A stretch of DNA of 24,564 bases, taken from the NCBI GenBank assembly GCA_023228245.1, contig JALOBN010000038.1, forward strand, positions 1 through 24,564, read 5' to 3'. Below, piece after piece: positions 15,028 to 21,989 of the stretch. The DNA is from Candidatus Pacearchaeota archaeon (GTDB lineage: Archaea > Nanoarchaeota > Nanoarchaeia > Pacearchaeales > GW2011-AR1). Position 1 is the first letter of the stretch, and the number at the start of each line of letters is the position of its first letter. The position numbers and the translations under genes are program-made. The notes beneath the pieces were generated by a model. The model saw only the letters and a list, made by a program, of their open reading frames with translations, had not been told where the DNA came from and searched no databases.

Positions 15028-15345
15028 CTATTCGTAAATGATCTCTATGGCCCATGCCTTCGAGTTTGCGTTAGCCCAGGTCAGTGCTATTTGATCGTTA
15101 GCCGCGAAATACAGTGGCCGAGTGGGAAGATATTGAACATCAGTAGCCGCCGCCATCGCCGTAGTCTGGAAAGCGAAGTTGTAATCATCCGAAACGCCAG
15201 AATCGAGAGAAATGACCATATTGGCCGTAGTCCCCTCAACAACCGGCAGATGCACCCGGACTTCATATAGCGCGAACTCGCCCGAGATATCGGTTACGAT
15301 TGCCATAGCCGTAGTCCCGGTGTAGCGTTTCCGTTTCATGCTCAT
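15028..15345 (-). CDS. Small beta-rich head-region protein of unknown function, 105 aa
   Basis: ATG at 15345 is preceded by AAAGGAG with good spacing; a second ATG two codons on is less favoured. The sequence, MSMKRKRYTGTTAM then alternating strands (FALYEVRVHLPVVEGTTANM, LPTRPLYFAANDQIALTW), suggests a compact beta sandwich with no helix-rich or membrane part. It sits between the paralogous structural pair and the connector, 8 bases before the connector start. A decoration or vertex protein is plausible, but I recognise no family. Confidence 0.65.
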   Translation of the reverse strand: MSMKRKRYTGTTAMAIVTDISGEFALYEVRVHLPVVEGTTANMVISLDSGVSDDYNFAFQTTAMAAATDVQYLPTRPLYFAANDQIALTWANANSKAWAIEIIYE

Positions 15346-15357
15346 GGCATCGCTCCT

Positions 15358-16047
15358 TTAACCTAGCTGGATGCAGCGCATCCATTCAATCTGCGAAGTT
15401 ACCGCCGTAGTCGTTCCGGCCATAACCGCGACAGAGGGAGTAATCACGGCAGTCGGCCATCCGGTCGTAATGGTATTCACGAGGGCAGAATCAAAGAAGA
15501 AAGAAAGTGAAGTGCCATCAAACAGGATTTCATAGACATGTTTGGAAGTATCCATAGCAGTCCCGACCGTGGCCGCAGAATTGACGCTCGCCTTCATTGC
15601 GTTCGTGGTAATCGCGGTGGCGCCGTCGTCCTTATAGAAGAAGCACCCATTGATAACCGTAATCGCGTGAGCCGCGATGAGGCTGGTATCCGTAGATGCA
15701 AGACCGACGAGAATGTCGGACTCCGTAGCCTGAGAAGCGGACATCTTCACGCCAAAATAGCAAGGCTTCCCACTCTCAAGCTGGAAAGGAGTCCCGACTA
15801 CCTGGATATTGACGCCATTATTCTCGGTAGCCGCAGTAGCGATAGCCGCTCGGCTTCCCGCAAGAATGCCCTGGGTAACAGCATCGACCCCGCCGACTAC
15901 CGTTACCGTGTATTCTTTCGCGGTAGTGAAATCAGAGCCAAGCCTCATTTCCCACTCGCGGACGTTGGGACCGATAGCCTTTACCCAACGATTTTCGTAA
16001 TCGTCGTAGTAAACCTGGCAACCGTTTACAAACTTAGATTTGGTCAC
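15358..16047 (-). CDS. Beta-rich structural protein B, paralogue of next upstream gene, 229 aa
   Basis: The start is GTG at 16047, set by AAGGAGG 7 bases upstream; there is no competing ATG nearby. The protein is clearly related to that at 16060-16776: both contain WEMRxGSDFT (about 32-41), VGTPFQ (about 84-89), YFG, SxxHVYE followed by FDG or YDG, and end WMRCIQL plus one residue. The pattern of strands ending in a Trp-containing tail suggests a LamG/concanavalin-like sandwich. A head decoration or fibre role is inferred from its place between capsid and connector genes. The two copies have diverged, so the duplication is old. Confidence 0.72.
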   Translation of the reverse strand: MTKSKFVNGCQVYYDDYENRWVKAIGPNVREWEMRLGSDFTTAKEYTVTVVGGVDAVTQGILAGSRAAIATAATENNGVNIQVVGTPFQLESGKPCYFGVKMSASQATESDILVGLASTDTSLIAAHAITVINGCFFYKDDGATAITTNAMKASVNSAATVGTAMDTSKHVYEILFDGTSLSFFFDSALVNTITTGWPTAVITPSVAVMAGTTTAVTSQIEWMRCIQLG

Positions 16048-16059
16048 TTGGTTGCCTCC

Positions 16060-16776
16060 TTATGCAAGCTGGATGCAACGCATCCAATTGATAGTACCAG
16101 TCCGCGCAGCCGCTGACCCATTTTGCAAAACGATAGTGGGAGAAAGAACAACGGTCGGAACGTAGGTCGTATGAGTCGCCTCTAGCACCCCGTCCATGTA
16201 GAACGCTACGCTAGAAACGCCATCATAGACAAACTCGTAGACATGAGCTACGGAACTGGAAGTTCCCGCGCAAGTCGTTCCCTCGCTACCGCTGGCGTGA
16301 ATCTCAGAATAGGCGGTGACAGCCGAAGTCCCGAGGCCGTAGAATCCAATAGCCGATGCGGCAATGGCGAGGGCATGACTAGAATCGATGATCGTATCAT
16401 CCAGCGACGCCAACCCGACAAACCAATCAGCGAGGACATTATCAAACGCCCAACTGATTCCAAAGTACGCGGGATAACCGGCCGCAAACTGGAATGGGGT
16501 TCCTACCAGCTGCATATTGATGCCATCTCCGGCATTAGTTCCTACAGTAGAGAGCGCGGACCTAACGCCAGCCGTAACGCCCTGCGCAACAGTCGGAGTA
16601 GTTCCAACAAGCGTCAAAGCATATTCGATATTGTCCGTGAAGTCGGACCCATACCGCATTTCCCATTTTCGCGCATTGGCTCCGATGGCATCATACCACC
16701 GTGCGCCGTTATGCTCTTCGTGGAAAACAAGGGTCTCACCCCCGGTATGTTTAACCCATTTACTGGATGTTCCCAT
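16060..16776 (-). CDS. Beta-rich structural protein A, paralogue of downstream gene, 238 aa
   Basis: ATG at 16776 has AAAGGAAA upstream and overlaps the end of the 44-codon small gene. It begins MGTSSKWVKHTGGETL and continues to WEMRYGSDFT, LVGTPFQFAAGYPAYFG, HVYEFVYDGVSSVAFYMDGV and the terminal WMRCIQLA, all shared with the protein at 15358-16047. The stretch VAFYMDGVLEATH is typical of LamG-like sandwiches. It is possibly displayed on the capsid surface for adhesion or stability. No family name can be given with confidence. Confidence 0.72.
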   Translation of the reverse strand: MGTSSKWVKHTGGETLVFHEEHNGARWYDAIGANARKWEMRYGSDFTDNIEYALTLVGTTPTVAQGVTAGVRSALSTVGTNAGDGINMQLVGTPFQFAAGYPAYFGISWAFDNVLADWFVGLASLDDTIIDSSHALAIAASAIGFYGLGTSAVTAYSEIHASGSEGTTCAGTSSSVAHVYEFVYDGVSSVAFYMDGVLEATHTTYVPTVVLSPTIVLQNGSAAARTGTINWMRCIQLA

Positions 16777-16894
16777 ATCTTGTTTCCTTTGGCCTAATCA
16801 CGGCCTTCTCGTAATCTGGCCATGCTTTAGGTTTTGCATCGCCATTACTCCCCGGCCTTTTTATCAGCCGGGGAGATTTCTTTTTCTTATCCAT
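16760..16894 (-). CDS. Basic 44-residue small protein between decoration gene and structural protein A
   Basis: The ATG at 16894 overlaps the stop of the decoration-like gene as TAATG, and the frame runs MDKKKKSPRLIKRPGSNGDA to a TAA at 16760, overlapping the next gene by 17 bases. It fills what would otherwise be a 117-base gap. The protein is Lys/Arg/Pro-rich with no hydrophobic segment. The tight overlap at both ends argues for translation, but the frame is short and also holds a strong hairpin, so it may instead be a non-coding processing site that happens to be open. Confidence 0.5.
   Translation of the reverse strand: MDKKKKSPRLIKRPGSNGDAKPKAWPDYEKAVIRPKETRYGNIQ
16848..16875 (-). promoter_or_regulatory. 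GC-rich hairpin downstream of capsid-decoration genes
   Basis: CTCCCCGGC pairs perfectly with GCCGGGGAG (9 bp) around a 10-base loop. On the transcribed strand it is preceded by an A-rich stretch and followed by TAATGG, with no U tract, so it is not a classical terminator for this operon; read on the opposite strand it is followed by a T-rich stretch. It could attenuate or protect the 3' end of the abundant capsid mRNA. Confidence 0.55.
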
Positions 16895-17370
16895 TAGCTC
16901 AGAGCAGTCGGCGACTCAGGCCCGCCGTAGCGCGCGCCGGAAAGAATGTAAATGACCGCCGCCGGAGTCGTGCTAGCCGATCCCGCGAGAGTTACATTCA
17001 CAAACTTATGATCCGCCGGAAGCTGGGAAGCATCGATGGAAACCACGTAGAAAATGGAGCTTGTCGCGTCGTTATCCATAGCAACGCCCGCAGTAGTCGC
17101 GGCCGTCCGTGCTCCAAGGATATCAGTCGATGCAGTCTCTTCGGCGTAGTAATCAAACGCGATAGCCTCGGCGCTCGTAGCGCTACCATCGGTAGCCGCA
17201 AGAACCGTTATCGTGGTAGGCCCACCCTGCGAAGCTCCGCACACGACGAGCGCATCAAGATGGCTATAGTTCTCCATGTTGACCGCATCGCACGTGGCCC
17301 CGGTAGAAAGAGCAACCGGATAAAGACCGATCGCGATATGCCCGTCTTCGGGAATTACAAACTTGCTCAT
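16894..17370 (-). CDS. Head decoration-like protein, 158 aa
   Basis: AAAGGAGT precedes ATG at 17370. The protein (MSKFVIPEDGHIAIGLYPVA) is a single beta-rich domain: HLDALVVCGASQGGPTTITV, IAFDYYAEE, SIFYVVSIDASQLP, FVNVTLAGSAS, ending in VIYILSGARYGGP. It directly follows the major capsid gene, where many HK97-like phages encode a capsid-stabilising or decoration protein. The strand pattern resembles the extra domain inside the connector at 14078-15019, suggesting a shared fold (inference by eye). Confidence 0.68.
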   Translation of the reverse strand: MSKFVIPEDGHIAIGLYPVALSTGATCDAVNMENYSHLDALVVCGASQGGPTTITVLAATDGSATSAEAIAFDYYAEETASTDILGARTAATTAGVAMDNDATSSIFYVVSIDASQLPADHKFVNVTLAGSASTTPAAVIYILSGARYGGPESPTALS

Positions 17371-17382
17371 ATTCTTACTCCT

Positions 17383-18687
17383 TTACGCACGCGCGGCGAG
17401 AGCTACAAACGGAGACACGGTATCAGATCCCTTGTAGGGGGTGATAGCGGTAGCCGGAAGCGGCTGGCCATTGTTCCGAACGATGAACCTGAGAGCGGTC
17501 TGATCGGTCAAGAACTGGACATGGATGGAAGACGCGGCCTGTACTCCGCCCTTGTCGATAATGCGGTACTCGCTCATGTCGGCGAGATAGACATCGCCCT
17601 TCGTTCCGAGCGTCTGAGCCTGTTCGGCGTAGACAATCGGCATACCCATGATGGAACCATAGGGAGCGTTCGCAATCGATCCGCCGGGAATCCAGAGAGG
17701 GATGCCGCCGGTTCCGACTTTCATCACAAGCTGCGGGAGCTGCGGGAAAACGTCTTTATTCATTATCCAGCGACCATTTCCGCCATCTTCAAACCGGGCG
17801 TACATCTTGATGACGTTCTCGGCGTTGAAGGTCTTGGCACTCTGGCCAGTTTCCTTATCGACGGAAACAAGGCAAGGAGCATTCAGGATACCAAGCATCT
17901 CGCCTGCGCCCGTACCGTTCAGGATCTCATCGTCAGCCTTGAACCCGAACGCCTTAACAAACTCCTGGGAAAGCAGAGAATCGAGCGCGGAAGTGTCCTG
18001 CAAAAGTTCATCAGTCAGGTACACCAGCCCAGCCATCTTCTCAAGCTCCATAGAGCGAGGAACAACGGTCAGCTTGGAATCAGTAAGCGAAGCACCCTCA
18101 TGCACGCGGTAAACTAGAATACCACCCTGGCGGGAACCGTTCGCCCTGGACTCTTCCTTGATGGTCTTCCACTTAAGCCCATTGCTCGGGCCGCTGATAG
18201 GAACACGCTGGCAGAGACGGGCGAGCTTGCCTTCGTCATAAGCCTTGTTCATCAGCATCCCGGCCTCGTCCTCATCGACAAGGAAGCCAGCCGAGGAAGG
18301 CTCGGTCTCGGACATACCCTCGATAGCCCGGCGCTCGGACAGAATCGAGCGGGCCTCAGCCATCGGAAGAGCGTAATTCGAGCGCCAACCAGAGGCGGTC
18401 GCGACAGCCTGGCAGAACTTTCCAAAGCCAACACCGCGTTTATCATTCAGCTTCTTATCGGGCGGGGTATCGGTAGCCTGGCGGCTGCGATTCTCAACCT
18501 CATCGAGAGCGTTCTCGTCGGCAATCTTAACGGACAGATCGCGCGCGCGCACGGCGAGGTCATGCAGTTCGGTTTCCTGCTCGGCGGTAGGCTTCTCAAC
18601 AGCCCTCAATTCCGCGTAGTGAGTCGAGGACAGAAGATCGCGAAGCGTTTTCTTCATATCCTCAAGTTTCTTGTTTTCTTTAGCCAT
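17383..18687 (-). CDS. HK97-fold major capsid protein with N-terminal scaffold-like segment, 434 aa
   Basis: ATG at 18687 is set by AAGGAG with ideal spacing; upstream in-frame codons shadow the protease gene. Residues 1-70 are a charged helical coiled coil (MAKENKKLEDMKKTLRDLL), the delta/scaffolding domain normally cut off by the prohead protease. The body shows the fold's usual sequence: SAGFLVDEDEAGMLM, then a MELEKMAGLVYLTDELLQDT helix, FGFKADDEILNGTGAGEMLG, FPQLPQLVMKVGTGGIPLWI, MGMPIVYAEQAQ and LADMSEYRIIDKGG near the C-terminus. Cleavage probably lies between about residues 75 and 115 (inference). The protease gene lies 10 bases upstream, as expected. Length is typical of the family. 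Confidence 0.95.
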   Translation of the reverse strand: MAKENKKLEDMKKTLRDLLSSTHYAELRAVEKPTAEQETELHDLAVRARDLSVKIADENALDEVENRSRQATDTPPDKKLNDKRGVGFGKFCQAVATASGWRSNYALPMAEARSILSERRAIEGMSETEPSSAGFLVDEDEAGMLMNKAYDEGKLARLCQRVPISGPSNGLKWKTIKEESRANGSRQGGILVYRVHEGASLTDSKLTVVPRSMELEKMAGLVYLTDELLQDTSALDSLLSQEFVKAFGFKADDEILNGTGAGEMLGILNAPCLVSVDKETGQSAKTFNAENVIKMYARFEDGGNGRWIMNKDVFPQLPQLVMKVGTGGIPLWIPGGSIANAPYGSIMGMPIVYAEQAQTLGTKGDVYLADMSEYRIIDKGGVQAASSIHVQFLTDQTALRFIVRNNGQPLPATAITPYKGSDTVSPFVALAARA

Positions 18688-18697
18688 CTCTTTCTCC

Positions 18698-19435
18698 TTA
18701 AAGCGAGACGATTCTGAGCGCTTCAATCTCTTCGGTTAAGTTTCGACAATGGGTGGCCCGAGCCGGCACATCGTCAAGCGGGGTGTCCTGAGACGGCGCC
18801 GCCTTATCCTCGATCTTGAAAAACTCTGCGATGGAACGAATCTCGGCGGTTTCTTTCTCGTCAAGCTCTTCGTTCTTTGTACGTTTATCAACAAGCTCGG
18901 CCAATCGGTCGAGCGTAGTTCCATTCGGGAGAGATCGAACCTTAGCGCTAGTACCCGGATAAGCGGGGAAGGTCACCACGGAAATCTCCAAAAGCCGAAC
19001 CTCGTGGACTGTCCGTTTCGTATAGTCCTGGTTCCACTCATCGCGAACGACCTGGAAGCCGAAAGACATTTGGGAAACGTCGCCGCGCTTCATGCTTACG
19101 GACAGATCGCTATACCAAGAAGTCTCGGGCGGAATGTTCTCAAAATACAATCCCTGCGAATCCTCAAGAAGCTGGAGGGTGCCCGCGCTTTTGCGCCCAA
19201 GGACATATTGGGAATTGTGATCCCAAAGCATCCGCACATCTGACTCGCCAAGCGTCTTCGTAAACGCTCCAGGGGCGATCCGTTCCTTAAATCCGCCCAA
19301 ATCCTCAGACCATTTATCGAAAACAGCCGCGTGTCCCTTGATTTTCGGGTCGGCTTCGCTTCGAATCTCGAAGTCTTCGCCAAGCGCAAACGTCCTAGTT
19401 TCAATCTTGTTTACGTCTAAATCACGCTTTTCCAT
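18698..19435 (-). CDS. Prohead maturation protease (HK97/S78 type), 245 aa
   Basis: This serine protease processes the capsid scaffold segment inside the prohead. Visible blocks are KGHAAVFD (33-40), EDLGGFKERIAPGAF (44-58), the His motif MLWDHN (His73), and the Ser motif VSQMSFGF (Ser124), followed by EVRLLEISVVTFPAYPGTSA (145-164). The C-terminal 70 residues are acidic and helical. ATG at 19435, the second of two adjacent ATGs, has better spacing to GGGGG; it overlaps the portal gene by 14 bases. Portal before and capsid after is the canonical HK97 order. Confidence 0.94.
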   Translation of the reverse strand: MEKRDLDVNKIETRTFALGEDFEIRSEADPKIKGHAAVFDKWSEDLGGFKERIAPGAFTKTLGESDVRMLWDHNSQYVLGRKSAGTLQLLEDSQGLYFENIPPETSWYSDLSVSMKRGDVSQMSFGFQVVRDEWNQDYTKRTVHEVRLLEISVVTFPAYPGTSAKVRSLPNGTTLDRLAELVDKRTKNEELDEKETAEIRSIAEFFKIEDKAAPSQDTPLDDVPARATHCRNLTEEIEALRIVSL

Positions 19436-20693
19436 CATCGCCCCCTTCGTCCGGCGTCGTTTCATCGTCGGGCGCTGGCTCTTCTTTAGGTTTCTCTTCG
19501 GTGTTCGACTTGTTCGCGGCTAGATTAGGCTGGCCCCAATACTCTTCGCCCTTCTCACCGCCGATAGGATTCTTGTTTTCCATCATGCGGATCTCATCCG
19601 CGTTCTCTGTACCGATAAGCCGGTAAATCTGGTGTACCTCAGCCCTCGTCTTGGCATCTCCACGTAATAGCCCGTCAATGACAAACTCAGCCGTCTCACC
19701 ATCGGAATCGGGGAAAAGCTTTGCCTTCAATTCTTGTTCCCATGCCACATATCTAGGAAGGAACGTGCCTTGAACCATCTCTATCTGGATCTGCTCGACG
19801 TTTCGCAGGCCGGAGGCGTCCGCCATCTTGAGCGCGCGCAAGGGAAGGTTGAACCATCGGGCTATTTCTTTATCCTGATACTCGCGCGTAGCAAGGAATT
19901 GAGACTCCTCTGGCGAGAAGGTGATCTTATTCCAGGTCATCCCCTCTTCGAGTAGCATCGTCTTATGCGCGTTCCCTGGTTTCGAGCGCTCGTCAATCGT
20001 CTTCTTTAGGTTGGTCCGGGCTTGATCTGACAGAGGGCCAGGAGCCTGGATAGTCCCGCCAGCGTTCAAGCCGTTCTTGAAGAAGTTGACCCCGAACCCC
20101 TCGGCAACGTCCGAGAAGTACAGGGACCGTGCCGCATTCTTGATAACGCCGTCGCTGGTTATGCCATCAGGCGACATCCCCGGAATATGGATAATGTCAG
20201 AATCCGGGAACTCAAGGAATCGATTATCGGTATTTCGATAAACCCAGTATAATTCCCGTCCGTCGGCTGATAGTTTTGGCTTAATCTTCGAGCTATTCAA
20301 AAGCCAAATAGACTCAGGGCGCCCGACAGTATCCCAAATAATCCGGGAAAATCCGTCGCCATAGAATAAAGAATGGAACTCCATGGCAACGCGCCAAGAG
20401 AAAGAAGTCATCAGCGGATTAGGCTTATCGTGCAATAACTTATATGCTGGATTGAGTTTATCTGTATCTTTCCCGCCATCCGGTCTCTCTTTGTAGACTT
20501 TCAGCGGGACCATGGCTAGGTAATTCGTTCGGATTGTTGCCGCGTTGAAGACAGCCGCGAGGTTAAGCGCCGCCGTCTTGCTTCCAGATATACCTAGACC
20601 GCCGTTCGCAAGAGCATTATCCATGCTTGCGTCAAGATCGGCAAGGGAAATATTGCGAGTTTCTTTCTTTCGGAACCTGTCGAAAAACGCCAA
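19422..20693 (-). CDS. Portal protein (HK97 family), 423 aa, TTG start
   Basis: The portal forms the dodecameric ring through which DNA enters and leaves the capsid. Recognisable blocks are FNAATIRTNYLAMVPLKVYK, NPLMTSFSWRVAMEFHSLFY followed by GDGFSRI, SPDGITSDGVIKNA, FGVNFFKNGLNAGG, LEEGMTWNKITFSPEESQFL, EIARWFNLPLRALKMADASG and TFLPRYVAWEQELKAKLFPD. The C-terminal 40 residues are Pro/Glu/Asp-rich. No ATG lies at the N-terminus; TTG at 20693 preceded by GGGGG is the best start and gives the expected MAFFDRFRKK-type beginning. The sigma70-like promoter at 20744-20772 would place it first in the head operon. Confidence 0.94.
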   Translation of the reverse strand: MAFFDRFRKKETRNISLADLDASMDNALANGGLGISGSKTAALNLAAVFNAATIRTNYLAMVPLKVYKERPDGGKDTDKLNPAYKLLHDKPNPLMTSFSWRVAMEFHSLFYGDGFSRIIWDTVGRPESIWLLNSSKIKPKLSADGRELYWVYRNTDNRFLEFPDSDIIHIPGMSPDGITSDGVIKNAARSLYFSDVAEGFGVNFFKNGLNAGGTIQAPGPLSDQARTNLKKTIDERSKPGNAHKTMLLEEGMTWNKITFSPEESQFLATREYQDKEIARWFNLPLRALKMADASGLRNVEQIQIEMVQGTFLPRYVAWEQELKAKLFPDSDGETAEFVIDGLLRGDAKTRAEVHQIYRLIGTENADEIRMMENKNPIGGEKGEEYWGQPNLAANKSNTEEKPKEEPAPDDETTPDEGGDDGKA

Positions 20694-20743
20694 TCGGCCC
20701 CCAATGCTGTCTCACGACATGATGGAGAGATATATCTATGCGG

Positions 20744-20772
20744 AGTGTATACTATATTCAAATAAGTGTCAA
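20744..20772 (-). promoter_or_regulatory. Sigma70-like promoter of the head operon
   Basis: On the coding strand: TTGACA (20772-20767), a 17-base spacer, then TACACT (20749-20744), with AT-rich flanks. It lies between the terminator after the DUF551-like gene and the portal start, giving a leader of about 45 bases. The leader contains a short TGTC-GTGA-GACA stem-loop (20719-20708). The -35 is perfect; the -10 matches 4 of 6 positions. Confidence 0.68.
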
Positions 20773-20789
20773 GTAGGTGATAATGAGGA

Positions 20790-20816
20790 TAAAGAGAGCC
20801 CGGATTGCTCCGGGCC
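20790..20816 (-). terminator. Terminator-like hairpin after DUF551-like gene (repeat copy A)
   Basis: GCCCGGA pairs with TCCGGGC around a GCAA tetraloop (20815-20798) and is followed by TCTCTTTA on the transcribed strand. It is only 6-7 bases past the gene stop. A 27-base copy with one mismatch lies at 21086-21112. The U tract is interrupted, so strength is uncertain. Confidence 0.68.
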
Positions 20817-20821
20817 GGTAG

Positions 20822-21073
20822 TTAGTTAAATGGCTTCCATGCGTGTATTGTTCGATATAAAGAACAAGGTGCCCCATCGTTTGGGTCCGTTGAAAACCAT
20901 GCCCATGGGAATCCTTCTCCTTCTTCACCGTTGCTTGTATCATTTGCCACATTCGACCGATACCCAATAATGCATGGCTCGTTTATCCCGCCATGATCAG
21001 TATTTATTACAGAAATAAATACGTTCTCATCTAAAGGCGGAAGCCTTACGGTTACATCAATCCATTCTCGCAT
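20822..21073 (-). CDS. DUF551-like small phage protein, 83 aa
   Basis: ATG at 21073 has AAGGAG upstream. The sequence REWIDVTVRLPPLDENVFIS, a central strand with CIIGYRS, and a final Thr-Ile-His-Ala-Trp-Lys-Pro (THIAWKP-like, here TIHAWKPFN) match the 'W..v..rlPp....v.v ... H W.P' pattern of DUF551, a small protein found in many phages and without a known function. It has no membrane or catalytic feature. It is bracketed by two near-identical terminator hairpins and lies between regulatory ParB-like genes and the head operon, so it looks like an added cassette. Confidence 0.7.
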   Translation of the reverse strand: MREWIDVTVRLPPLDENVFISVINTDHGGINEPCIIGYRSNVANDTSNGEEGEGFPWAWFSTDPNDGAPCSLYRTIHAWKPFN

Positions 21074-21085
21074 ACATGCTCCTTG

Positions 21086-21112
21086 TAAAGAGAGCCCGGA
21101 TTACTCCGGGCC
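21086..21112 (-). terminator. Terminator-like hairpin after ParB-fold gene 2 (repeat copy B)
   Basis: GCCCGGA pairs with TCCGGGC around GTAA (21111-21094), followed by TCTCTTTA. It lies 7-8 bases after the upstream gene's stop and just before the ribosome site of the DUF551-like gene. It matches copy A at 26 of 27 bases. Confidence 0.68.
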
Positions 21113-21119
21113 TAGAGTG

Positions 21120-21980
21120 TTATTCCTTCATCGATTCTAGTTCGTATCTGTTTTTCAATCCCTTGTTTATGGTATCAAGTAATCCCTGAGCATATACCGC
21201 CGACCCTCCTTTTGAAAAATAAGCGCATGCTTTAGCGGCACCCTCTAGCAGTCTTCCCGGCCCCGCCTCCATCAAGCGAGAAGAAAGCCTACGGTCATCA
21301 AGTCCGTCTCCACAGTGCGTATTCAAGAAAGAAAGTCCAGATAAAAGCCTGTCTTGTATCCCCATCTTGCCTTTGCATAATTCGGCGGCAAATGAAATTG
21401 TTTTTTCAAACTCTCGCTTGTCTATTTCCGCCAAATGCAAAACGAGGGCAATGCATTTTAGTTCGTTGACGGCGAGTGTTCCCGCCCCATTAACGCATAA
21501 CCCAAGACCGTTTAATACCCCCTGAACATATAAAGCGTTTTCGTCCCCAGCTACTATCAAAGCCCTGTATTTATCTACGGATTTCATGGCTTTTCGCAAA
21601 TTGTTTGCCATGAAAAACCCTCTCGCCTCCCCCCTTTGCCCCTTGGTTTGAAAGACAATACAGGGAAGATCTTTTATATCAGACCTTTTCATGGCCGCCA
21701 ATACGCGATGTTGCCCGTCGATTGCCCAATATTTCCCGTCGCGTTTACCTACGCTAATCACTCCGCAAGCTATCCAGCTCCATCCGCTTGCCATTTCCAG
21801 AACCTTGCTTGCGATAGCGTCTCGCTGATAGTCCGGGTCTATGTGTATCGATTTTTTATTGATAAACAACATTTCCCCCGGTTCGTCCTTGACAATCCAT
21901 CCGTATCGGGCGATTTTATCAACGTCCTTCCCTTTAACTGATTTTACGGTTTCCATCCCATCATTAGCGTTCGACGACAT
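21120..21980 (-). CDS. ParB-fold nuclease/regulator-like protein 2, 286 aa
   Basis: AAGGAG precedes ATG at 21980. The N-terminal domain carries the ParB/sulfiredoxin-fold signature: IHIDPDYQRD (45-54) and YWAIDGQHRVLAA (84-96), where the Gln/His/Arg group forms the nucleotide-binding pocket in this superfamily. The following helical region (SVDKYRALIVAGDE, then LSSRLMEAGPGRLLEGAAKA) has no helix-turn-helix I can identify. It resembles DUF6551-type phage proteins more than partition ParB. Lack of a ParA partner argues against a segregation role; possible roles are DNA binding, packaging control or nuclease activity (inference). It follows ParB-like 1 by 9 bases. Confidence 0.75.
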   Translation of the reverse strand: MSSNANDGMETVKSVKGKDVDKIARYGWIVKDEPGEMLFINKKSIHIDPDYQRDAIASKVLEMASGWSWIACGVISVGKRDGKYWAIDGQHRVLAAMKRSDIKDLPCIVFQTKGQRGEARGFFMANNLRKAMKSVDKYRALIVAGDENALYVQGVLNGLGLCVNGAGTLAVNELKCIALVLHLAEIDKREFEKTISFAAELCKGKMGIQDRLLSGLSFLNTHCGDGLDDRRLSSRLMEAGPGRLLEGAAKACAYFSKGGSAVYAQGLLDTINKGLKNRYELESMKE

Positions 21981-21989
21981 ATAAACTCC

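Noticed and set aside
16834..18117. Long open frame of 427 codons on the plus strand opposite the capsid gene
   Set aside because: It is antisense to the major capsid and decoration genes, very rich in Arg/Ser, has no ribosome site or recognisable domain, and follows from codon bias of the real genes.
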